From NCBI GenBank assembly GCA_902496665.1, contig CABVBU010000009.1, forward strand, positions 1 through 64,000: DNA of 64,000 bases, read 5' to 3'. Of this stretch, positions 51,320 to 57,526 are shown piece by piece; position 1 is the first letter of the stretch, and the number at the start of each line of letters is the position of its first letter. The DNA comes from an uncultured Clostridium sp. Its GTDB lineage: Bacteria; Bacillota; Clostridia; Lachnospirales; Lachnospiraceae. A model generated the notes under the pieces. The model saw only the letters and a program-made list of their open reading frames with translations. It was not told where the DNA came from and did not search any database. Both the position numbers and the translations under genes were made by a program.

Positions 51320-51799
51320 TTATTCCGGATAAACAAGCTGTTCCTCGCGGATATCCTCAAGCACCTCATCATAGAACTTTCCGGCAAGATATTTTGCCAT
51401 CGGGAGGTTCATGTCGAGGTAGTTTCCGCAGTCACGGGCAGCGGCCCCCGGAACTTCGCCCTCGTAATCGCGGATAAAGAGGAACATCTCCTGAAGCAGC
51501 GGGATAATGTCCGCAGACTCATAATCGCCGGCGAGAAGCAGGTAGAATCCGGTGCGGCATCCCATCGGGCCGAAGTAGAGAACTTTATCTTTGTAAAGAC
51601 GATGATTTCTTAAGAAGGTTGCGCCGAGATGTTCGATCGTATGGACCTCGGCAGTGTTCATAACCGGCTCAAAGTTCGGACGGGTCATACGGATATCGAA
51701 GGTCGTAACATGGCTGTCTCCGGCGACATCCCTGCGGGAAACGTAAACGCCCGGAATCAGTTTCAGATGATTGACTGTGAAGCTTGTGATCTTTTCCAT
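51320..51799 (-). CDS. luxS: S-ribosylhomocysteine lyase
   Basis: Splits S-ribosylhomocysteine to homocysteine and DPD, the precursor of autoinducer-2, in the activated-methyl cycle. The 159-residue protein has the metal ligands His53 and His57 (HTIEH) and Cys124 (RDCGNY), and the catalytic Cys81 (GPMGCRTGFY), as in B. subtilis LuxS. The start at 51799 follows AAAGGGTG; longer in-frame extensions run through the leader. Its ~100-nt leader contains a palindromic repeat shared with the element at 57.1 kb. Confidence 0.96.
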   Translation of the reverse strand: MEKITSFTVNHLKLIPGVYVSRRDVAGDSHVTTFDIRMTRPNFEPVMNTAEVHTIEHLGATFLRNHRLYKDKVLYFGPMGCRTGFYLLLAGDYESADIIPLLQEMFLFIRDYEGEVPGAAARDCGNYLDMNLPMAKYLAGKFYDEVLEDIREEQLVYPE

Positions 51800-51827
51800 A
51801 ATCAGATACACCCTTTCGTGAGTTTTG

Positions 51828-51878
51828 CTGTTGTACACAGGTTGGAATTTTCCGAATTGAAAATTCTGTACAATACAG
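51828..51878. repeat. Dispersed palindromic repeat in the luxS leader
   Basis: A 51-bp imperfect palindrome centred on GAATTTTCCGAATTGAAAATTC. Over 47 bases it matches 57098-57144 at about 41 positions. It lacks the right-hand part of the 57-kb element, so it is a truncated or partial copy. Confidence 0.75.
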
Positions 51879-51909
51879 AGGCAGATGCCGTCTGACTGTA
51901 TCAACTTTT

Positions 51910-51938
51910 ATTATAAAGGGGATACCGTGTGGTTACAA
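51910..51938 (-). promoter_or_regulatory. luxS promoter
   Basis: On the minus strand, -35 TTGTAA (51938-51933), 17-bp spacer, -10 TATAAT (51915-51910). Confidence 0.75.
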
Positions 51939-52003
51939 GACAGAATTTGTAAATTGTAAGTACCTGTTCAGCAGATCAGCCCTCTTCAATTGTCAATTTA
52001 TTC

Positions 52004-52032
52004 TTGTCTCACTTTCTGATTTGTACTATAAT
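52004..52032 (+). promoter_or_regulatory. Promoter of FAH-family gene
   Basis: -35 TTGTCT (52004-52009), 17-bp spacer, -10 TATAAT (52027-52032), about 50 bases before the start codon and divergent from luxS. Confidence 0.75.
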
Positions 52033-52081
52033 AACGTGTAACGGGATTTTTGAACTGAAACATATCCCATAAGGAGTGGCT

Positions 52082-52975
52082 ATGAAATTACTGGCATATG
52101 AAGTAGACAAAAGATCTTTTTTAGGTGTATTAAATGAGGATGAAACCTGGGTTTATCCAGTTACCGCAGCGGGAATGGAATATCGGTCCATGAAGGATCT
52201 GATCCGGGAAGCGGGACCGTCAGAGATGGAGATGCTGGACTATATTTCAAAGAAGATGCCGGGAGATGTAATCGGTGCGGCACCGGTGGAAGAGATCAAG
52301 GTCGTATCTCCGATCGCGGAGCCGGATCAGGACATTATCTGCCTGGGAATCAACTATATGGATCATGCGAAAGAGTCTGCGAGATTCAAAAAAGAGGAAT
52401 TCTCAAAGCCGGAGAAAGCAATTTACTTTTCCAAGCGCGTAAATCGCACAAATGATTCGGACGGAATCATTCCGGCACATAAAAACCTGACAAACCAGCT
52501 GGATTATGAGGCGGAGCTTGCCGTTATCATCAAGAAAGACGCAAAGGACGTAAAGCCGGGAGAAGTAAAGGATTACATTTTCGGTTACACGATCATGAAC
52601 GATGTCAGCGCCAGAGAGGTGCAGACGGAACATAAACAGTGGTATTTCGGAAAGAGCCTGGATGGATTTACACCGCTCGGACCGTGCATCATGACCGCAG
52701 ATTCCACCGCATTTCCGCCGGTATTAAAGATCCAGTCAAAGGTAAACGGAGAACTCCGCCAGGATTCTAATACAGGACTCTTTATCCATGGAATCGAGGA
52801 AGTGATCTGTGAACTAACAAAAGGAATGACCTTAAAAGCAGGAACGATCATCGCGACAGGAACGCCGGCAGGAGTCGGCATGGGATTCGTTCCGCCGAAA
52901 TTCCTTGAGACCGGGGATGTTGTGGAGTGTATTATTGAAGGAATCGGTACGCTTAGAAATACGGTCGGTGAATAA
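52082..52975 (+). CDS. Fumarylacetoacetate hydrolase family protein
   Basis: A 297-residue protein of the FAH superfamily, whose members cleave or decarboxylate beta-diketo acids or act as hydratases and isomerases. IICLGINYMDHAKES and the metal-site stretches DYEAELAVIIKK and FGYTIMNDVSARE are canonical, as is the C-terminal TGTPAGVGMGFVPP. The start at 52082 is 6 bases after AGGAG. It is transcribed alone, so the substrate cannot be guessed. Confidence 0.88.
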   Translation: MKLLAYEVDKRSFLGVLNEDETWVYPVTAAGMEYRSMKDLIREAGPSEMEMLDYISKKMPGDVIGAAPVEEIKVVSPIAEPDQDIICLGINYMDHAKESARFKKEEFSKPEKAIYFSKRVNRTNDSDGIIPAHKNLTNQLDYEAELAVIIKKDAKDVKPGEVKDYIFGYTIMNDVSAREVQTEHKQWYFGKSLDGFTPLGPCIMTADSTAFPPVLKIQSKVNGELRQDSNTGLFIHGIEEVICELTKGMTLKAGTIIATGTPAGVGMGFVPPKFLETGDVVECIIEGIGTLRNTVGE

Positions 52976-53052
52976 ATAATCGGACGGTATGCGATACAGG
53001 ATATAGACATGGAAGATCCGTGCCGCAAAAATAAGATAAGATCAGAATCGTT

Positions 53053-53112
53053 GCCATGAAGGGAGCAGGAAGCCGGTCAGGATGACGGGCTGCTCTTTTC
53101 ATGGCTTTTTTG
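53053..53112 (+). terminator. Terminator after FAH-family gene
   Basis: A 16-bp stem, GCCATGAAGGGAGCAG with CTGCTCTTTTCATGGC (two G-T pairs), followed by six T. Confidence 0.92.
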
Positions 53113-53259
53113 TTGCTGTGTGCCGTACCCCCGTTAGTTGGAGAAGCTGTCAGGGTCTGATTTGGCAGGTGCATCTGCGCAAAAAATTAGATGGTGGCAG
53201 ATGTTTGCATTGGCGTGGACATGAACAGCGGCATTTTCTTGAAAGAGGAGAACTTATAC

Positions 53260-54045
53260 ATGGAAGATATACGTGAAATGTTGAAAAAAGTGGCGGCGGG
53301 CGAGCTGTCTGTGGATAACGCCGTCCTGGAACTGAAGAAAGAGCCGTTTACAGCAGCAGGATACGATGACCTGGGCTTTGCGAAGCTCGACACCCACCGG
53401 AAACTGCGCCAGGGCGCGGCGGAGGTAATCTACGGAGCGGGAAAAACACCGGAGCAGATCGCCGGAATCGTGGAAGCAATGAAAAAGCGCGGACAGGATA
53501 CGATCCTGATCACCCGTGTGGACGAGGAAAAGAGCCAGGAGACAGAGAAACTTCTCGCGGAAAAGTACCCGGAAGGAAGCGGATACACATATTTTAAGGA
53601 CGCAAAAGTCGCGATCTGTGGAAGCTTCCCGGAAAAAGACGGTGTTGGGACGATCGTTGTGGCGACCGGCGGAACCAGTGATATTCCGGTCGCGGAGGAG
53701 GCGGCACTCACGGCGGAGGCACTTGGAAACCAGGTGGAACGCCTCTATGATGTGGGGGTTGCGGGACTTCACCGCCTGATCTCCCACATGGACTCCATCA
53801 TGAACGCCCGCGTGATCATCGCGATCGCAGGTATGGAAGGCGCTCTTGCCAGTGTCATCGGCGGCCTCGCCGACTGCCCGGTGATCGCGGTGCCCACCAG
53901 CATCGGATACGGCGTGTCCTTCGGCGGCGTGTCCGCGCTTCTCTCCATGCTGAATTCCTGCGCCAGCGGTGTCAGCGTGGTGAATATCGATAACGGATTC
54001 GGCGCTGGATATCTGGCGAGCATGATGAACCATATGCGTGGATAA
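53260..54045 (+). CDS. larB: LarB, pyridinium-3,5-biscarboxylate mononucleotide synthase
   Basis: Carboxylates and hydrolyses nicotinic acid adenine dinucleotide in the first step of nickel-pincer nucleotide synthesis. The 261-residue length, LDTHRKLRQGAAEVIYGAGKT near the N terminus and the PurE-like C-terminal domain (VATGGTSDIPVAEEAALTAE, MEGALASVIGGLADCPVIAVPTSIGYG) are typical. The start at 53260 follows AGAGGAG. larC lies 105 bases downstream. Neither larE nor larA is in the window. Confidence 0.93.
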   Translation: MEDIREMLKKVAAGELSVDNAVLELKKEPFTAAGYDDLGFAKLDTHRKLRQGAAEVIYGAGKTPEQIAGIVEAMKKRGQDTILITRVDEEKSQETEKLLAEKYPEGSGYTYFKDAKVAICGSFPEKDGVGTIVVATGGTSDIPVAEEAALTAEALGNQVERLYDVGVAGLHRLISHMDSIMNARVIIAIAGMEGALASVIGGLADCPVIAVPTSIGYGVSFGGVSALLSMLNSCASGVSVVNIDNGFGAGYLASMMNHMRG

Positions 54046-54150
54046 AAGCCTGAAAATCAGTCCGAATCGCTGTGCGTCTGGAGAAAGATGCCGGCGGCAG
54101 GTGCAATGAAAAAATAATTTGCGTAATTTTTAAAACGAGGTGGAAATAAT

Positions 54151-55560
54151 ATGAAGACATTATATCTTGACTGTGGAATGGGCGCTGCCGGAGATATGCT
54201 GATGGCATCTCTCTACGAAATCTGCCCGGATAAAGAGAAGTTTTTAAAGATGATGAATGGGATGGGCCTGCCGGGGCTTTCTGTCGAAGCAGAACCGTCA
54301 GTAAAGTGCGGGATTACCGGGACGCATATGAAAGTGGCGATCCATGGGGAAGAAGAGGAGAGTGTGGATGTTGATCTGCAGGGGCATGAGCACCATCACG
54401 ATCATGATGAAGATCACCATCATACTCATGACCATGAAGATAGTCATCATACTCATGATCATCACCACGATCATGAAGGTGACCATCATGACAATAGCCA
54501 TGAAGAACATCACCATTCCCATGAACAGGCAGAATTAGCAGCAGAGCAGACCATTCACGAGCACACCCATGACCACGATCATGATTGCGGACATGACCAT
54601 ACCCACGATCATGGTCACACCCACCACCATCACGCCAGCATGGCGGGCATCTCTCACATTATCGGGCACTTAGACCTTCCGGAAGAGGTAAAAACAGATA
54701 TCGTGGCAGTCTACCGCCTGATCGCCGAGGCGGAATCCCACGTCCATGGAAAGACTGTCGAGGAGATCCACTTCCACGAGGTCGGCACCGCCGACGCGAT
54801 CGCGGACATCGCCGGAGTCTGCCTCTTAATGCACATGATCGCTCCGCAGAAGGTCATCGCATCCCCGATCCATGTCGGAAGCGGAAATGTCCATTGTGCC
54901 CACGGAATTCTTCCGGTTCCGGCACCTGCGACAGCCTTTATTTTACAGGGACTTCCGATCTACAGCGGAGTCATCAAAGGCGAGCTCTGCACCCCGACCG
55001 GAGCGGCACTGTTAAAGCACTTTGTGACAGAATTTAAGGAAATGCCGGTCATGCGGACCTCAGCGATCGGTTACGGTATGGGAAAGAAAGACTTTGAACG
55101 TGCCAACTGTGTCCGTGTTCTCCTTGGTGAAACGGAGGAGACAGGAAGTGAAGTGACAGAGCTTTCCTGCAACCTCGACGATATGACACCGGAAGCTCTC
55201 GGCTTCGTCCAGGAGATCCTCTTCGCCGCGGGCGCCCTGGAAGTTTACACGATTCCGATCGGCATGAAAAAGAGCCGTCCGGGTACTCTCCTGACCTGCA
55301 TGTGCCGCTGCAATGACAAAGAAAAGATGGTTTCCCTGATCTTCAAACACACAACAACACTCGGCATCCGCGAGTCCATCAGCCGCCGCTACACTCTGAC
55401 CAGAACCATGAAAGAACACGAGACCCCGTATGGCGTGGTCCGCGAGAAGGTTTCTGAAGGCTACGGTGTAGTTCGTGGAAAGCTGGAATATGAAGACCTT
55501 GCAAAGATCGCGAGAGAGCAGGGGATGTCGTTAGAAGAGGTAAAGGCATTAACCAAATAG
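54151..55560 (+). CDS. larC: LarC, nickel insertase for the pincer cofactor, with long His-rich insert
   Basis: Inserts nickel into the pincer nucleotide, completing the cofactor of lactate racemase-type enzymes. The 469-residue protein has YLDCGMGAAGDMLMASL at its N terminus and HFHEVGTADAIADIAG, CTPTGAALLKHF and NLDDMTPEALGF further on. Residues about 78-162 form a very His-rich insert with about 38 His among Asp, Glu and Thr, suited to nickel storage. It is one uninterrupted frame; L. plantarum makes LarC by a programmed frameshift between two frames. Confidence 0.93.
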   Translation: MKTLYLDCGMGAAGDMLMASLYEICPDKEKFLKMMNGMGLPGLSVEAEPSVKCGITGTHMKVAIHGEEEESVDVDLQGHEHHHDHDEDHHHTHDHEDSHHTHDHHHDHEGDHHDNSHEEHHHSHEQAELAAEQTIHEHTHDHDHDCGHDHTHDHGHTHHHHASMAGISHIIGHLDLPEEVKTDIVAVYRLIAEAESHVHGKTVEEIHFHEVGTADAIADIAGVCLLMHMIAPQKVIASPIHVGSGNVHCAHGILPVPAPATAFILQGLPIYSGVIKGELCTPTGAALLKHFVTEFKEMPVMRTSAIGYGMGKKDFERANCVRVLLGETEETGSEVTELSCNLDDMTPEALGFVQEILFAAGALEVYTIPIGMKKSRPGTLLTCMCRCNDKEKMVSLIFKHTTTLGIRESISRRYTLTRTMKEHETPYGVVREKVSEGYGVVRGKLEYEDLAKIAREQGMSLEEVKALTK

Positions 55561-55565
55561 TTCAA

Positions 55566-55594
55566 TCGACATACTTCGATTTCTATGATAAAAT
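55566..55594 (+). promoter_or_regulatory. Promoter of the small toxin gene
   Basis: -35 TCGACA (55566-55571), 17-bp spacer, -10 TAAAAT (55589-55594), about 80 bases before the toxin ATG. Confidence 0.65.
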
Positions 55595-55672
55595 CATATT
55601 GTAATGGAGCAGAATTGCGTGGATGCGTTTCTGATGTCCGGTGCCCTCTGAGTGTAAAGGGGGTGAAGGCGT

Positions 55673-55759
55673 ATGAATACAATGGAAGTCCTAACATTAT
55701 TACTAGTTATATTTTCAGCATTGTCATACATCGATAACCATAGAGACAAAAAGAACTAG
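55673..55759 (+). CDS. Holin-like small hydrophobic toxin (type I TA candidate)
   Basis: A 28-residue peptide: MNTMEV start, a single hydrophobic helix (about 6-20, LTLLLVIFSALSYI) and a charged DNHRDKKN tail. This is the pattern of the Hol_Tox/TxpA family of type I toxins, which are kept silent by antisense RNA and damage the membrane when expressed. AAGGGGGTGAAGG precedes the ATG, the gene has its own promoter, and its stop codon lies inside the stem of a strong terminator. An antisense RNA promoter was not identified. Confidence 0.72.
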   Translation: MNTMEVLTLLLVIFSALSYIDNHRDKKN

Positions 55760-55795
55760 CATCCTACCTACCACAGTAACTTGCTAGTTCTTTTT
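55748..55795. terminator. Symmetrical terminator overlapping the toxin stop codon
   Basis: GAACTAGCA (55753-55761) pairs with TGCTAGTTC (55782-55790), extended by A5/T5 on the outside, so it can end transcription in both directions. It would serve the toxin mRNA and possibly an antisense RNA. Confidence 0.85.
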
Positions 55796-55854
55796 ATACT
55801 ATAACATACTGAGGGCATCGGACGTATATCCGAGTACCTTTCTGTCTTCATTAT

Positions 55855-55890
55855 AACTGGAGCGGCCTGAAAAAACAAGCCGCTCCAGTT
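55855..55890. terminator. Terminator between toxin and rubrerythrin genes
   Basis: A 12-bp stem, AACTGGAGCGGC with GCCGCTCCAGTT, lying 25 bases past the rubrerythrin stop codon on the minus strand. T-rich bases follow mainly on the plus side. Confidence 0.75.
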
Positions 55891-55915
55891 TAATTTTAAC
55901 TATTTTATTCAGAAA

Positions 55916-56458
55916 TTAGCCAAAATATCTCTTTAAGAGACCAGCAAATGCCTTGCCATGTCTAGCCTCATCTCTTGCCATCTCGTGAACGGTGTCATGG
56001 ATCGCGTCAAGACCAGCGGCCTTTGCTCTCTTAGCGAGATCTGTCTTACCAGCAGTAGCGCCGTTCTCAGCCTCAACTCTCATCTCGAGGTTTTTCTTTG
56101 TGCTGTCTGTAACAACTTCGCCGAGGAGCTCTGCAAATTTAGCAGCGTGCTCAGCCTCTTCGTAAGCTGCCTTCTCCCAGTAAAGACCGATCTCTGGATA
56201 ACCTTCTCTGTGAGCAACTCTAGCCATAGCGAGGTACATACCAACCTCAGAGCACTCACCGTTGAAGTTTGCTCTTAAGTCCTCAAGGATATCTTCGCTT
56301 ACGCCCTGAGCAACACCAACTACGTGCTCAGAAGCCCAGCTCATCTCGTCGCTCTGCTCAATGAACTTGGAAGCAGGTGCATTACATACCGGACATTTCT
56401 CCGGAGCAGCCTCACCCTCATATACATAACCACATACGGAACAGACAAATTTCTTCAT
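55916..56458 (-). CDS. Reverse rubrerythrin
   Basis: A 180-residue peroxide/oxygen-detoxifying iron protein of anaerobes. The rubredoxin domain comes first (Cys6, Cys9, Cys22 and Cys25, KFVCSVCGY and EKCPVCNAP), then a ferritin-like di-iron domain (about 50-180) with the Glu and His ligands in ECSEVGMYL, EEAEHAAKF and DEARHGKAF. This order is the reverse of classical rubrerythrin and is typical of clostridial revRbr. Its consensus promoter carries a PerR-type box downstream of the -10. Confidence 0.95.
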   Translation of the reverse strand: MKKFVCSVCGYVYEGEAAPEKCPVCNAPASKFIEQSDEMSWASEHVVGVAQGVSEDILEDLRANFNGECSEVGMYLAMARVAHREGYPEIGLYWEKAAYEEAEHAAKFAELLGEVVTDSTKKNLEMRVEAENGATAGKTDLAKRAKAAGLDAIHDTVHEMARDEARHGKAFAGLLKRYFG

Positions 56459-56507
56459 AGCGTTTTCTCCTTTTCATTTATAAAATATTGTGTTTTGAAA
56501 TCAATAA

Positions 56508-56553
56508 TAGTAACTGTTACTGATATTATATTCTAACTGACACTGATTGTCAA
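56508..56553 (-). promoter_or_regulatory. Reverse rubrerythrin promoter with PerR box
   Basis: On the minus strand, a perfect consensus promoter: TTGACA (56553-56548), 17-bp spacer, TATAAT (56530-56525). Just downstream lies TAGTAAC-T-GTTACTG (56508-56522), a 7-1-7 dyad of the PerR/Fur type. A bound repressor would cover the start point. Confidence 0.8.
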
Positions 56554-56569
56554 TAGAATTTTTATTTTT

Positions 56570-56962
56570 TTAGTCTTTCTTTTTCAGGCAGTCCTCACAT
56601 TCGCCGTAAAAGAAAACAGTGTGGGAATCGACCCGTCCCGGAAACGGAGCGTTGAGAAGATCCGAAGTGTCACGAACCAGCTCCAGAGGCATATCGATGA
56701 TCGCCCCGCAAGTCTTGCACACAAAGTGATAATGCGGATCTGTGTTGTAATCAAAATGCTCCGATCCGTCTCCGCTGGAAAAACGCTGGATCTCGCCCAT
56801 ATTCGCCAGAAGATTTAAATTGCGGTATACAGTTCCCAGGCTGATCTTCGGGTATTCTTTGCTGATCGTCACATAGACGGCATCTGCGGTCGGATGATCC
56901 TTGCGGTTTTTCAGGCACTCCCGGATAGATTCGCGCTGGCGGCTGAATTTTAATGCTTTCAT
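56570..56962 (-). CDS. perR: Fur-family repressor, PerR-like
   Basis: A 130-residue metal-dependent repressor. It has an N-terminal winged helix (TADAVYVTISKEYPKISLGTVYRNLNLLANMGEI) and a C-terminal dimer domain with the regulatory His cluster (PHYHF) and two CxxC zinc motifs (CKTC, CEDC). The residue after CGAII is Asp, as in PerR, where Fur has Glu; this supports peroxide sensing. The start at 56962 follows AAAGGAGG. It is next to the rubrerythrin gene, and both promoters carry related operators. Confidence 0.87.
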   Translation of the reverse strand: MKALKFSRQRESIRECLKNRKDHPTADAVYVTISKEYPKISLGTVYRNLNLLANMGEIQRFSSGDGSEHFDYNTDPHYHFVCKTCGAIIDMPLELVRDTSDLLNAPFPGRVDSHTVFFYGECEDCLKKKD

Positions 56963-57008
56963 GGTGAACCTCCTTTCTGGATTTGTAAAGACCAAACAAC
57001 AATAATAA

Positions 57009-57054
57009 TGATAATTGTTACTAATATAATATCATCAGAGATATTCACTGTCAA
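57009..57054 (-). promoter_or_regulatory. perR promoter with PerR/Fur box
   Basis: On the minus strand, TTGACA (57054-57049), 17-bp spacer, TATTAT (57031-57026), with the dyad TGATAAT-T-GTTACTA (57009-57023) just downstream. The right half matches the box at the rubrerythrin promoter, implying self-regulation. Confidence 0.75.
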
Positions 57055-57092
57055 GCATAAAGTGATAAAATTTTTTAAACTGCTCAGACCAT

Positions 57093-57225
57093 GTTACTGT
57101 ACACGGGTAGGAATTTTCTGAACTGAAAATTCCGTACAGTACAGTGGTGGTAGTGGATTTTGCCGATTTGGAATGCGAAGCATCGGCAAAATCAGTTACT
57201 GTTTGCGCAAGGCGTGAACAGTAAC
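57093..57225. mobile_element. MITE-like element with terminal repeats and target duplication
   Basis: A 133-bp element without coding capacity. Its ends are inverted (GTTACTGT at 57093-57100, ACAGTAAC at 57218-57225) and it is flanked by the 8-bp direct repeat CAGACCAT (57085-57092 and 57226-57233). Inside are GGAATTTT/AAAATTCC, GATTTTGCCGAT/ATCGGCAAAATC and GTTACTG/CAGTAAC hairpins. A partial copy of its left part lies in the luxS leader. No transposase is present, so it would move in trans. Confidence 0.75.
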
Positions 57226-57267
57226 CAGACCATACATGAAATCAAATTCATTGAAACGGCTGAGAAG

Positions 57268-57295
57268 CACGTGGCTTTAGCCATGTGAGGTTCAC
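57268..57295 (+). mobile_element. Orphan IS200/IS605-type end hairpin
   Basis: CACGTGGC-TTTA-GCCATGTG (57268-57287) followed by GAGGTTCAC is the sequence type seen at the ends of IS200/IS605 elements (usual form: CACGGCTTTAGCCGTG then a GTTCAC tail). No TnpA or TnpB coding sequence is near, so this is a relic or a captured regulatory hairpin. Bases 57296-57357 show nothing else. Confidence 0.6.
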
Positions 57296-57357
57296 AACAG
57301 CTGATCTCATCGCCAAAACATATGTATTTAACTGCGTACAATCTGTAAGAAAATTCC

Positions 57358-57386
57358 TTGAAAACACCTTAAGAAGTGTTTATACT
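57358..57386 (+). promoter_or_regulatory. Promoter of the giant fusion gene
   Basis: -35 TTGAAA (57358-57363), 17-bp spacer, -10 TATACT (57381-57386). The spacer contains the partly palindromic AACACCTTAAGAAGTGTT (57363-57380), a possible operator. A 140-nt leader follows. Confidence 0.65.
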
Positions 57387-57526
57387 GTTCTTATAATTGA
57401 AGACAGCCAGAAAACTGCTCTTCAAAGCTGCTCACATTCCCGGTCTGGCACGGGAGTCCATGCGGCAGCAGGACCGGAATTTCTGCACGATCCGTCCTCA
57501 AAACCCCACGAAACGGAGGTATTTCC

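Noticed and set aside
54379..54639. Programmed frameshift or assembly error in larC
   Set aside because: Frameshifting is known for L. plantarum larC, but here one open frame spans both halves and the His-rich repeat stays in frame.
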